Assembly: GCA_020848035.1 (NCBI GenBank)
Contig: JADLAX010000066.1
Span: 1-64,000 of the forward strand
Source of the DNA: Anaerolineae bacterium
GTDB lineage: Bacteria; Chloroflexota; Anaerolineae; Promineifilales; Promineifilaceae
DNA: 64,000 nt
Direction of reading: 5' to 3'
The first letter of the stretch is position 1, and each line of letters opens with the position of its first letter. Below the pieces are notes generated by a model that saw nothing but the letters and a program-made list of their open reading frames with translations, made no database searches and was not told the DNA's origin. Of this stretch, positions 51,061 through 60,243 are shown in pieces. Both the position numbers and the translations under genes were made by a program.

Positions 51061-51086
51061 ACCGCCTGCGTCCGGGCGGTTTTTTG
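51061..51086 (+). terminator. Second tandem terminator
   Basis: ACCGCC...GGCGGT followed by TTTTT, ten bases after the first terminator. Confidence 0.7.
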
Positions 51087-51101
51087 TGGGTGGGGAATGG
51101 G

Positions 51102-51156
51102 TCAGGACAAAACGGCCGTTTTGCAGGACATCACGGGCCACTTCCTCATTTACAGT
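51102..51156 (+). promoter_or_regulatory. Direct-repeat operator/promoter unit 3
   Basis: AGGACA at 51104-51109 and 51125-51130, 21 apart, with an octamer between them, then TACAGT (51151-51156) 20 bases on. The -10 match is weaker than in units 1 and 2. Confidence 0.5.
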
Positions 51157-51261
51157 AAAAGGAGTTCATGTTCTGTGTGGGTCGAGACCCAAACGACTTC
51201 TGTCCGTCAACAACCGTTTGGTTTTCGACCCGCACACCATGAGTTTTATGAAACTGTAGTA

Positions 51262-51375
51262 AACCGCACAAAGTTTTTGGAAGAAAAAAGCGCCATTTTT
51301 GTGCGGTTTACTCAAGTAATTGGCAGATTCCACGCTCATTTATTTGGAAAAACTTTTTGCCAATTACAGTAAACC
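51262..51375. repeat. Nested inverted repeats in the hydrolase leader
   Basis: GTAAACCGCACAAA pairs with TTTGTGCGGTTTAC, and next to it AGTAATTGGCA pairs with TGCCAATTACAG. The word GTAAAC or its complement occurs at each boundary. The segment 51305-51342 is closely matched at 23528-23565 before livG. Confidence 0.65.
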
Positions 51376-51414
51376 CGTAGCAAGTAAAAAAATAAGTGTG
51401 AGGTAGGTAAACCC

Positions 51415-52416
51415 ATGACGCAACCAACTTCTGTGAGCAACGATTTTAAAAGTGATGTAACCCAACTGACCTGGCCCCTGAAAATTTTTGTCGCCGCCTT
51501 AAATGGTCTGGACCGCATTGCGCCACAGGTTTCTACCCGCCTGCTGCTCTCCAAATTTGTCCAGCCCCGGCGTAAAAAAGAATGCAATTATGAATCTCGC
51601 CTGCCGGCCGGAGCACAGCGGCTGGCGGTGCAGTACAACAACCTGGCTCTCACTGGCTGGGTTTGGGGTGGCAATGGCCCGTCGGTTTTGGTGATGCATG
51701 GTTGGGAGAGCCACACGGGCCGCATGACGCCGCTGATCAAACCGCTGGTAGCGCAGGGGTATCGCGTCTTTGCCCTGGATGCGCCAGGGCATGGCCTGTC
51801 GCCGCAGGTTCCCACCCACCTGCAAGACGTCAGCGCGGCGATTGGGGCGATGCTGAGCCAGCACGGTCCGTTTTACGGGGTGATTGCCCACTCGTTCGGT
51901 GCGGCGGCAACGGCCGTTTGCCTGGCGCGTCATCCCGAGTTGATGCCGGAAAAAGTGGTGCTGCTCTCCCCCATGCGTGACCTGGCGCAGCATCTGGACA
52001 TTTTCGCCGGGATTGCCCAGCTTTCCCCAGAGCGCAAAACGCGGTTGAAGGCGTTGGTGGCCCAGCGCCCCGGGCTGTCGTTTGAAGCGTGCAGTGCGGT
52101 GGCTGCGGTGCGCCACTTTGCCACCCCCGGCCTCATCATTCACGATCAGGATGACCGGCTGATTCCCCATGCAGTTGGCCAGGAGATTGCTCAAAACTGG
52201 GCAGGCGCTCAGTTTGTGTCTACCAGCCGGTTGGGCCATCGGCGCGGCCTGGGCAATGCGCAAGTGATTGGCCACATTGTGGGTTACCTGGCAGGCGAAA
52301 CAGAGCGGGCAACGGCCGTTGCTGCCTCAGCCACACCTGCGCCGCACCATCACGAAAACCGCGCTGCGCCGCGCATCAGTCTGGGGCTGTTACGCCGGGC
52401 AACGGCCGTTTCGTAG
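51415..52416 (+). CDS. Alpha/beta hydrolase
   Basis: A 333-residue hydrolase. Seen: HGW (oxyanion-hole region, about 94), DAPGHGLSP, nucleophile elbow AHSFGAA (Ser about 161), acid in HDQDDRLIPH (Asp about 242) and His in LGHRRGL. The last 35 residues after the fold are unstructured, His/Ala-rich, and contain two octamer-encoded TAV tripeptides; the gene ends within an octamer. The start has GAGGTAGG upstream. Esterase or lipase-like; substrate unknown. Confidence 0.82.
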   Translation: MTQPTSVSNDFKSDVTQLTWPLKIFVAALNGLDRIAPQVSTRLLLSKFVQPRRKKECNYESRLPAGAQRLAVQYNNLALTGWVWGGNGPSVLVMHGWESHTGRMTPLIKPLVAQGYRVFALDAPGHGLSPQVPTHLQDVSAAIGAMLSQHGPFYGVIAHSFGAAATAVCLARHPELMPEKVVLLSPMRDLAQHLDIFAGIAQLSPERKTRLKALVAQRPGLSFEACSAVAAVRHFATPGLIIHDQDDRLIPHAVGQEIAQNWAGAQFVSTSRLGHRRGLGNAQVIGHIVGYLAGETERATAVAASATPAPHHHENRAAPRISLGLLRRATAVS

Positions 52417-52427
52417 CCGTGCAGAGT

Positions 52428-52453
52428 TAAGTTAGCAACTGGGGGCTAACTTA
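52428..52453 (+). terminator. Hairpin after the hydrolase gene
   Basis: TAAGTTAGC, an 8-base loop, GCTAACTTA. No strong T-run follows, so it is weak as a terminator. Confidence 0.45.
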
Positions 52454-52547
52454 TTTGCGAAGGGGCACTTAATATCCGCAATCGCTGCCGTGTCATTGGC
52501 AGAAATTTTTTTGCAGTTAGCAATTTTTACACAATGGAGAACATAAA

Positions 52548-53951
52548 ATGAAAAAGATTAGATGGTCGAAATGGTTTGGTTTATTGGTTTTGCTGCTGGC
52601 GGCTTGCGGCAGCGTGCCCACGGGCGGGTTAACCTCTTTTATGGGGCAGAATGCGGCCAGCACGTCGCAAGACATCTACATTCAGGAAGGTCCCTCCGGG
52701 TTGGTGGAAGCGGCCGCCAAGAGCTGCCTGGGCGACGTGAATTTGCAGACAAATATGGTGCGGCTCTCGTTTGAGTTGACGGGGGACACGGCCGTTTTTG
52801 AGCCAAATGATCAGCCAACTTTCTTGTTTGGTGGGGCAACCCCGCTGCTGGCTCATGTGCCAGCTAACGCCACCGGCACGTTTCGTTTTCGCTGTGAGGG
52901 GGAAGGGATGGTAACGGCCGTTCCCGTGCGAAGCAACGGCGAAATCGTCGGCTGGGCCGGGGGGCTGGCCGCGTCCCGCCTGACGTTGGAGCTACCTTCA
53001 GGCGGCAGCAAAACGGTAGACAGCATTACCCTGGATGGTTTTTTCGCGCCAACGATAGCTGACCTATCGGACACCATTGCGGCCCTCTACAGTGCGCAAT
53101 TTAACAGCGGGTCGGAAAAGAACCTGGTTTTTGAATCCTACTTTGCAGCGCAGAAGGCATTGTACCGAAATTACCCCAACCCGGCGTGGATGCAGCAGAT
53201 GGCGCTGGATAGCGGCCTGTCGGAGACAAATGCGGCCCGCATGGGGCAGCTGTACGCCGGGAACGTGGCCAACAAGCAAACACTGCTGCTAGACATTGTC
53301 ACCTCGGCTGATGCAGCATACGTGGAAGCTGTGGTTGGCGCGACCATCTCTTCGCTGTACACGGCGGGCTTAAGCACAGAGCAGATTGCCCAACTGATGA
53401 CGCAGGAGACAAACGGCCGTGTCACTGTTCAGTTTGATGAGGTGGGTGCTGGCCCGTGGACTGTCGGTGTTATCAACCAGGGTAATGGCAGCGTCACCGT
53501 GCTGGCTTCATCCGAAGCCAGTTCGGAAGGCGGTGATACCGGCAGCTCTGGCGGTGATACCGGCGGCGGCGGCGACTCTGGCGGCAGCGCCGGTGGTGAA
53601 CAAGGCGGTGGTGAAGCCGGTGGTGAACAAGGTGGCAATGAAGGTGGTGAAAATGGCGGTGCCCAGGGTGGTGAAAATGGGGGCGCTCAAGGTGGCGGCA
53701 ATGGCGGCAACAATGGTGGCAACAGCGGCGGTGATAAACCCCCATTTGTTGTAAGATTGCTTTGGAATGTGTTTATGGGCGCGGCCGCAGGTGCAGCCGT
53801 AGGCGGAATAGAAGGAATGGGAGTTGGCGCTGGTCCTGGTGCCATATTAGGTGGGGGGTTCGGCGTTGCTTATACTTTTGCGGGTGGTGTTTGGGATCCC
53901 GGTCCGAGTGATCCCAACAATCCGTGCAGCAGCCCGTTCGTACGCTGCTAA
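52548..53951 (+). CDS. Lipoprotein with glycine-rich linker and glycine-zipper C-terminus
   Basis: A 467-residue lipoprotein. Seen: lipobox LLAACG (Cys20); a folded region (about 30-320) I do not recognise; a low-complexity linker of Gly, Glu, Asn and Ser (about 325-402) built of GGEQGG- and GGENGG-like repeats; then one hydrophobic segment with glycine-zipper spacing, FMGAAAGAAVGGIEGMGVGA (about 412-431), ending in PSDPNNPCSSPFVRC with two Cys. The zipper resembles membrane-inserting peptides such as class II bacteriocins. A strong start site (TGGAGAACATAAA) and a strong terminator frame the gene. Confidence 0.65.
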   Translation: MKKIRWSKWFGLLVLLLAACGSVPTGGLTSFMGQNAASTSQDIYIQEGPSGLVEAAAKSCLGDVNLQTNMVRLSFELTGDTAVFEPNDQPTFLFGGATPLLAHVPANATGTFRFRCEGEGMVTAVPVRSNGEIVGWAGGLAASRLTLELPSGGSKTVDSITLDGFFAPTIADLSDTIAALYSAQFNSGSEKNLVFESYFAAQKALYRNYPNPAWMQQMALDSGLSETNAARMGQLYAGNVANKQTLLLDIVTSADAAYVEAVVGATISSLYTAGLSTEQIAQLMTQETNGRVTVQFDEVGAGPWTVGVINQGNGSVTVLASSEASSEGGDTGSSGGDTGGGGDSGGSAGGEQGGGEAGGEQGGNEGGENGGAQGGENGGAQGGGNGGNNGGNSGGDKPPFVVRLLWNVFMGAAAGAAVGGIEGMGVGAGPGAILGGGFGVAYTFAGGVWDPGPSDPNNPCSSPFVRC

Positions 53952-53961
53952 TCCTTTTAAC

Positions 53962-53997
53962 AAAAAGGTCCAATCGCATAGATTGGACCTTTTTTTG
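53962..53997 (+). terminator. Strong terminator
   Basis: AAAAAGGTCCAATC, a 5-base loop, GATTGGACCTTTTTTT. It follows the glycine-zipper lipoprotein gene. Confidence 0.92.
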
Positions 53998-54070
53998 CTA
54001 CTTTCCCGCTAACAGCGGTGCGTCGCGCCCATGTTAATCACATTCTTTTGCAGCGCGAAACGGCCGTCCA

Positions 54071-54469
54071 CTAAATGAAGCGGGCACGGGGTTGGGGGCG
54101 GCGCGACGGCCGTAAGGGCACCTGCTGCAAAAAAGGAAAGGCGGGCTGCCAGGAATCGGCCAGGGAGGTGGGGATGGCCTGACGGGCGGGCTGGCACTCG
54201 TCGGCGCGGATAAGCCATTCGCGGCGCACGGCCAGGCGGGCTTCCTGGTAGCTGGTGCCAGTGCGCCGCGCCTCGAAGGTGGCCAATCGATCCAGCAGGG
54301 CGGTGGGAACGGCCGTTACATCCAAATAATACACCGGTACATCACCCCAGCGCTGGGTGCAGGCCAGGTGCGGCAGGGGGTATTTGACGGGGAGTTCGGT
54401 ACGGCCGTACATTTTTTCCCAGCGAATCGCTCTGTTCTCATTAAGTGGGGTAATTACAAATTGTGCCAT
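54071..54469 (-). CDS. Unknown protein under a LexA-type box
   Basis: A 132-residue soluble protein. Seen: KYPLPHLACTQRWGDVPVYYLDVTAVP, a helical DRLATFEARRTGTSYQEARLAVRREWLI, and a Pro/Arg-rich tail (RPSRRPQPRARF). The start is the ATG after AAAGGTGATACC. The perfect 16-bp palindrome 20 bases upstream matches the Gram-positive SOS box, so damage-induced expression is likely. I do not recognise the family. Confidence 0.55.
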   Translation of the reverse strand: MAQFVITPLNENRAIRWEKMYGRTELPVKYPLPHLACTQRWGDVPVYYLDVTAVPTALLDRLATFEARRTGTSYQEARLAVRREWLIRADECQPARQAIPTSLADSWQPAFPFLQQVPLRPSRRPQPRARFI

Positions 54470-54488
54470 TGGTATCACCTTTGTTATT

Positions 54489-54504
54489 TAGAACAATTGT
54501 TCTA
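54489..54504. promoter_or_regulatory. LexA-type (SOS) operator
   Basis: TAGAACAATTGTTCTA, a perfect palindrome containing GAAC-N4-GTTC, the LexA/DinR box of Gram-positive bacteria and of the Chloroflexota member Dehalococcoides. It sits in AT-rich promoter-like sequence just upstream of the gene ending at 54469. Confidence 0.65.
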
Positions 54505-54577
54505 ATTGTAGCACAAAAAAAAACCTTGTCTACACGAGAAAAAAAATTGTGGGTCTTCAGGATTTCGTGGGGTTTGG

Positions 54578-54612
54578 CGTGAAACGTGATCAGAGAGGTG
54601 TCACGTTTCACG
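54578..54612. repeat. CGTGAAACGTGA hairpin
   Basis: CGTGAAACGTGA and TCACGTTTCACG are exact reverse complements with an 11-base loop, followed by another GTTTCACG. A short-word spacer repeat between two minus-strand genes. Confidence 0.6.
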
Positions 54613-54683
54613 TTTCACGCATCACAGGCCGTAAGCCCCGAATTTCCAAAGGGCCAAAATTGTTATTGCTAAGCCTTTGAGGT

Positions 54684-55259
54684 CTATTGGGCCAACAAAT
54701 CTTCGATGCGGCGGTCGGGGACGAGCCAGAGGATGGCAACGAGGACGTACAGGCCGCCCGCCAGCCAGGTGCTGACAAAGGCCAGAGGAATAGCGGCCAG
54801 GTAAATGACCAGCGAAATTTTGCCCTTCACATCGCGGTTGACGGCATTGGCCAGTACGGAATCCATGCCGTGCCGGGCGATGAGGGTGCGCGTTAAGATG
54901 AAGTAGGCAATGGCCGAGGCTAACAAATCGACGCCGTAGAGGGCCACGGGCCAGGCGGCAAAGCGCGTTTCGCCCATCCAGGCGGTGACAAACGGGGTGA
55001 GCGACAGCCAGAAGAGCAAGTGCAGGTTGGCCCAGAGGATACGGCCGTCTACCTGCTTCACCGCCTGAAAGAGATGATGGTGATTGTTCCAGTAAATGCC
55101 AACGAACACAAAGCTGAGCGCGTAGCTCAAAAAGGTGGGGATGAGCGGGCGCAGCGCCGCCAGGGTTGGTTCCTCCGGGGCCGACAGCTCCAGCACCATA
55201 ATGGTAATGACGATGGCCAGCACGCCATCGCTAAATGCTTCCAGGCGACCTTTACCCAT
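54684..55259 (-). CDS. TMEM175-type potassium-channel-like protein (DUF1211)
   Basis: A 191-residue membrane protein with six hydrophobic segments. Seen: the N-terminal signature GRLEAFSDGVLAIVITIMVLEL, the RxxxFSDG motif of bacterial TMEM175 channels, and YWNNHHHLFQAV. These assemble as tetramers and conduct K+. The start follows TTGGTGAACT. Family firm; physiological role unknown. Confidence 0.85.
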   Translation of the reverse strand: MGKGRLEAFSDGVLAIVITIMVLELSAPEEPTLAALRPLIPTFLSYALSFVFVGIYWNNHHHLFQAVKQVDGRILWANLHLLFWLSLTPFVTAWMGETRFAAWPVALYGVDLLASAIAYFILTRTLIARHGMDSVLANAVNRDVKGKISLVIYLAAIPLAFVSTWLAGGLYVLVAILWLVPDRRIEDLLAQ

Positions 55260-55272
55260 AGTTCACCAATAA

Positions 55273-55310
55273 AAAGAGCCGCCCGTGATAAAAACTGAGG
55301 CGGCTCCTGC
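55273..55310 (-). terminator. Terminator after the tRNA (minus strand)
   Basis: Read on the minus strand: GAGCCGCC, loop, GGCGGCTC then TTTTTATT. It lies 42 bases downstream of the tRNA 3' end. Confidence 0.7.
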
Positions 55311-55351
55311 CAGTTGAGCACCCTGAATCAGGGCTGCGATGGTTGAAAAAG

Positions 55352-55423
55352 TGCCCTTGCCGCGACTCGAACGCGGGCACATGGCTTCGGAGGCCAATGC
55401 TCTATCCACTGAGCTACAAGGGC
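55352..55423 (-). tRNA. tRNA-Arg (anticodon CCG)
   Basis: Read on the minus strand it folds as a full cloverleaf: acceptor GCCCTTG/CAAGGGC with discriminator A; D-arm GCTC...GAGC; anticodon stem around loop CTCCGAA (anticodon CCG); and T-arm CCGCG-TTCGAGT-CGCGG. No CCA is encoded. It decodes CGG. Confidence 0.95.
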
Positions 55424-55723
55424 GTAGCGGAGCCGGATTTTGCCATACGCCAGGGTAAAAGTCAAATGCGGTAATCGGGGAACGGCGGGCGGTAAGCGGT
55501 CGCCAAAGCGAACCCGGTGAGCCCGTGGCGAGCGGCTGGCAATCATGACAGAAGGTGTCAGGCAGCGCTGATAAGATGAACCCATCTGGCACGTTGCGCT
55601 AAATTTTTTGACGGGAGTGAACCAATGCATAAACCAGCTTATTTACTCGTTTTTGAGGGTCTGACCGATTGCGAGCACTTGCCACTTGCCACTTGCCACT
55701 TGCCACTTGCCACTTTTAACTTC
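55424..55723. other. Spacer with short tandem words
   Basis: No gene is seen. The end (55676-55728) holds five tandem copies of the 7-base word ACTTGCC, next to the carrier-protein gene end. The same word recurs at 39870-39903 and 57780-57840. Confidence 0.6.
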
Positions 55724-56221
55724 TCACTCAATCTCCACCAACAGCGTCCCCCGGGCCACCGTTTCCCCGGCTGCCACGTGAATAGCTTCGACACGGCCGT
55801 TCATCGGCGCACGAATCTCATTTTCCATCTTCATCGCTTCCAGGATCACCACCGGCTGGCCCGCCGTCACCTCATCGCCGACGTTGACCAGGTAGCGGGC
55901 GATGAGGCCAGGGATGGGCGCTTTCAGACGGCCGTCGCCGCTGCGGTGGCGCGGTGACATTGCTTCCAGGTCGCGCACGTCCACCGGGTGCAGCCCCTTT
56001 TTGCTGGCCACCCAGCGTAAATCGGGATCGAACAGCAGTTCATACGGCCGTTCGTCCACCAGCATCCACGTGTGATCATTTAGCGGAGCGGCCGGGTTGG
56101 GAATTTGCACCTGCACCGTTGTGCCGTTCACCTGCACCGTCAGATGATCCGTCTGCGGCATCGGCAGGGCAAAACTGACTTCATACGTTTTTTCATTGAG
56201 CGTGACTAAAATTTTGCTCAT
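55724..56221 (-). CDS. Biotin carboxyl carrier protein
   Basis: A 165-residue carrier with the biotin attachment motif EAMKMEN (Lys about 130) in a C-terminal lipoyl/biotinyl domain that begins APIPGLIARYLVNVGDEV. The first 90 residues form a separate region with DERPYELLFDPDLRWVASKKG, as in oxaloacetate/propionyl-type carriers. Last gene of the carboxylase run (beta, biotin carboxylase, carrier). Passes CO2 between the other two subunits. Confidence 0.85.
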   Translation of the reverse strand: MSKILVTLNEKTYEVSFALPMPQTDHLTVQVNGTTVQVQIPNPAAPLNDHTWMLVDERPYELLFDPDLRWVASKKGLHPVDVRDLEAMSPRHRSGDGRLKAPIPGLIARYLVNVGDEVTAGQPVVILEAMKMENEIRAPMNGRVEAIHVAAGETVARGTLLVEIE

Positions 56222-56230
56222 CTTGATTTC

Positions 56231-57712
56231 TCATTGGGGCAGCCGTCGGCTGTCCTGGTGCCAGCCGCTTTGCAGGCGGGCCGGTACAGTGGGATTTAAC
56301 ATCTGGTGGCGGCGAGCGAAGTGAACGGCCGTAATCACCGCCAGATCGCGCAGCGTCACCTCAGAATCCGTCCCGTTGCCCTGCGGCTTGACAAAAAAGT
56401 CGGTGTTGTAATGTGCCCGGGCCAACGCTTTGGTGTGCATCAGCCGCTGCATTACCGGCAGGTTGGTCGGCGTGCCGACCAATAAAAAGTCGGCCAGGGC
56501 GTTTTTCATGCGCGATAGGCAGATTTCCCGGGTGCGGCCCCAGGTGGTCACCTTGGCCACCAGCGGATCATAGTCGGGCGGCACGCGGCAGCCGGTGTAG
56601 ATGTAGCTGTCGACGCGCACCTGCGGCCCAAAAGGCAGCCGCACGTCGGTTAGTCGGCCTGGACTGGGCAGGAAGTTTTGCCACGGATCCTGGGCGTTCA
56701 GGCGACACATCATCGCCCAGCCATGAAAGGGTACCTCATCCTGGGTCCAGGGCAGCTGGTCGCCTTGCGCAATCAAAATTTGCTGCCGCACCAGGTCAAT
56801 CCCGGTAACCATTTCGGTAATGGAATGTTCGACCTGGATGCGTGCCTTGATTTCGCTGAAGTAGTAGTTGCCTTTGCCGTCCAGCAAAAACTCCACGGTG
56901 CCCACATTTTGGTAGTTAAACATGCGCCCAATCGCCAGGGCGGCGGCCAAAATAGTTTCCCGCTGGCTGTCGTTGAGCAGCGGCGACGGCGCTTCTTCGA
57001 TGATTTTCTGATTGCCAACGATGATCGAGCCTTCGCGTTCGCCCAGGTGGATGAGGTGGCCGTGACGATCGCCCAGCAGCTGCACGCCAATCTGGTGGGC
57101 GGGCAGCATGGCCCGTTCCAGGTAGATGTGACCGTTGCCAAACACGGCGCGTGATTCGGCGCTGGCGCGCTGCACGGCCGTTTCCAACTGTTCCGGCTTG
57201 TGCACCAACCGCTCACCGCGCCCGCGCCCGCCCCGGCATGATTTGATGACCACCGGGTAGCCCAGCTGGACCGCATTGGCCTGAATGGTGGCTAAATCGT
57301 GCACGTCCAGGCATTCCGGCGAATGGGTGACGGTGGGAAATCCCGCCGCCCGCACGGCCTCCAGCACTTTAACTTTGGCACGAACGGCCGTAATCACCTC
57401 AGCTGGTGGTCCGATGAACGTAATGCCCGCTTCCGTTAGCTGTTGGGCAAAAGTGGCGCTCTCCGCCAAAAAGCCGTAGCCGGGGTGCACCGCGTCCACC
57501 TGGTAGGCCAGGGCAATTTGCACGATGGTTGTCACATCCAGAAACGTCTCCGGCGATGGCACGCGCACACAGCAGTCGGCCAGCCGCACGTGCAGTGAAT
57601 CCATGTCGCTCTCATCGTACAGCGCTATCGTCTCAATCCCCAGCTCCCGGCACGTGCGAATTATTCGCACTGCAATTTCCCCCCGGTTAGCGATTAGAAT
57701 TTTTTTGAACAT
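56231..57712 (-). CDS. Biotin carboxylase subunit
   Basis: A 493-residue ATP-grasp enzyme that carboxylates biotin on the carrier protein. Seen: KILIANRGEIAVRIIRTC, YGFLAESATFAQ, SCRGGRGRGERLV (the glycine-rich ATP loop, here richer in Arg than the usual AAGGGGKGMR), GTVEFLLDGKGNYYFSEIKARIQVEHSITEMVTGID. Two family residues differ: E-M-N-T-R is SEIKARIQ, and the ATP loop is altered. It should be checked for activity, but its place in the operon supports a working subunit. Confidence 0.82.
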   Translation of the reverse strand: MFKKILIANRGEIAVRIIRTCRELGIETIALYDESDMDSLHVRLADCCVRVPSPETFLDVTTIVQIALAYQVDAVHPGYGFLAESATFAQQLTEAGITFIGPPAEVITAVRAKVKVLEAVRAAGFPTVTHSPECLDVHDLATIQANAVQLGYPVVIKSCRGGRGRGERLVHKPEQLETAVQRASAESRAVFGNGHIYLERAMLPAHQIGVQLLGDRHGHLIHLGEREGSIIVGNQKIIEEAPSPLLNDSQRETILAAALAIGRMFNYQNVGTVEFLLDGKGNYYFSEIKARIQVEHSITEMVTGIDLVRQQILIAQGDQLPWTQDEVPFHGWAMMCRLNAQDPWQNFLPSPGRLTDVRLPFGPQVRVDSYIYTGCRVPPDYDPLVAKVTTWGRTREICLSRMKNALADFLLVGTPTNLPVMQRLMHTKALARAHYNTDFFVKPQGNGTDSEVTLRDLAVITAVHFARRHQMLNPTVPARLQSGWHQDSRRLPQ

Positions 57713-57721
57713 TGTTTTCTC

Positions 57722-57839
57722 TTCCAGTTTGCGAGTGGGCGAGTTTGCCAGTTTGCGAGTGGGGTGAAAGTGTTCCGGTGCTCAAGTTTTCACTTTTTAC
57801 TTATCACTTTTCACTTGCCACTCGCCACTTGCCACTCGT

Positions 57840-57840
<1 letters not shown>
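57722..57840. repeat. Short-word repeat spacer (CACTTGCCACT type)
   Basis: AGTTTGCGAGTGGGCGAGTTTG and TTTTCACTTTTTACTTATCAC, then CACTTGCCACTCGCC. The CACTTTTCACTT words recur translated inside the ACP linkers at 63140-63177 and 63462-63500. Confidence 0.65.
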
Positions 57841-59387
<1,547 letters not shown>

Positions 59388-59401
59388 GTTTTTTCCTAGA
59401 T

Positions 59402-59486
59402 TTCACCCTCACCCCAGCCCTCTCCCTGCAAGGGAGAGGGAGCCAGATTCCCTCCCCCTGCCAGGGGGAGGGTTAGGGTGGGGGTC
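59402..59486. repeat. Dispersed repeat family A, copy 4 (inverted)
   Basis: CACCCTCACCCCAGCCCTCTCCC...GGGGGAGGGTTAGGGTGGGGGT, the opposite orientation to copies 1-3. Confidence 0.85.
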
Positions 59487-60171
59487 ATTGTTCCACCACC
59501 AACGTCAACACAAACCCATCCATCACCCGCCACCAGCCAGAAAAGTGCGGCGCGGGGTGGGGTAAACGGCCGTCCTCACAACAAATCCTAAACGGCATCC
59601 AACTGGCAGACGGCCGTTCCGTCGGATCAATCAAACAGGCCACCGCCCGCGTATCCACCGACAGCCCCAGGTGTAAGGCTTTGAGGACGGATTCTTTGGC
59701 GCTCCAGACGGCCGTTACCAGCACATCTCGCTGCGCCCCGGCCACCTGCCGCACCAGCAGCGCTTCCGCTTCGGTGAAATAATCGTCGATAAACGCCTCG
59801 CCGCGCGGCGCGATCTTTTCGATGTCGCAGCCGATGGGCCAGTTGGGTTTGGCCACGGCCGCCACCATCGCCTGCCCGTGCGAATGGCTCAGCGAAATGC
59901 TGTACTGCCCATGCACCAGCGGCAGTTGGGAAGCCACCTGCGGCACGCCGTCGGCATTGTTGGCCACGCTGATCAGGTCCAGCGGCACCGTGGTGTGGCT
60001 GGTTTCCCAGATGACCGTTTGCAGCAGCCGCTTGGCCGTCCAGCGCCCCAGCAGCCAGTCGCGCCGCCGCTTTTCGGTTTGCAATGAAGCCAGGCGGGTC
60101 GCCTCTTTTTCACTGAGGAATACGGCCGTTCCCGGCAGCGTCTCGTGGGATTGTGTGAGCCAGTGAATCAT
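59485..60171 (-). CDS. Sfp-type 4'-phosphopantetheinyl transferase
   Basis: A 228-residue enzyme that transfers phosphopantetheine from CoA to acyl carrier proteins. Seen: RRDWLLGRWTAKRLL, SISLSHSHGQA, IGCDIEKIAPRG (metal-binding Asp and Glu, about 112-123) and VWSAKESVLKALHLGL (about 157-172). All key residues are present. It follows the ACP-bearing synthase, so those ACPs are its probable clients. CCAGGAATAG precedes the ATG. Confidence 0.9.
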   Translation of the reverse strand: MIHWLTQSHETLPGTAVFLSEKEATRLASLQTEKRRRDWLLGRWTAKRLLQTVIWETSHTTVPLDLISVANNADGVPQVASQLPLVHGQYSISLSHSHGQAMVAAVAKPNWPIGCDIEKIAPRGEAFIDDYFTEAEALLVRQVAGAQRDVLVTAVWSAKESVLKALHLGLSVDTRAVACLIDPTERPSASWMPFRICCEDGRLPHPAPHFSGWWRVMDGFVLTLVVEQ

Positions 60172-60183
60172 TTTTCTATTCCT

Positions 60184-60243
60184 GGAGATTGGAGAATTGG
60201 AGATGAGAGATTGGCAATCTCCAATCTCTCATCTCCAATCTCC
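60184..60243. repeat. Short-word repeat spacer (GGAGATTGGAGA type)
   Basis: GGAGATTGGAGAATTGGAGATGAGAG pairs with its complement on the right. The same words are translated inside the next gene at 62738-62770, 63098-63135 and 63420-63455. Confidence 0.75.

Larger units (their letters stand above)
50950..51414. other. Long spacer with terminators, operator unit 3 and nested inverted repeats
   Basis: The spacer contains two terminators (51001-51050, 51061-51086), the third direct-repeat unit (51102-51156), a 24-codon open frame with a good GGAG site (51168-51242), a hairpin overlapping it (51178-51236) and the nested inverted repeats at 51262-51375. It is probably a structured leader for the hydrolase gene at 51415. 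Confidence 0.6.

Noticed and set aside
55676..55728. Tandem CACTTGC words as a possible CRISPR or origin iteron
   Set aside because: The tandem words are 7 bases long without spacers and belong to the short-word spacer family seen at several other places.
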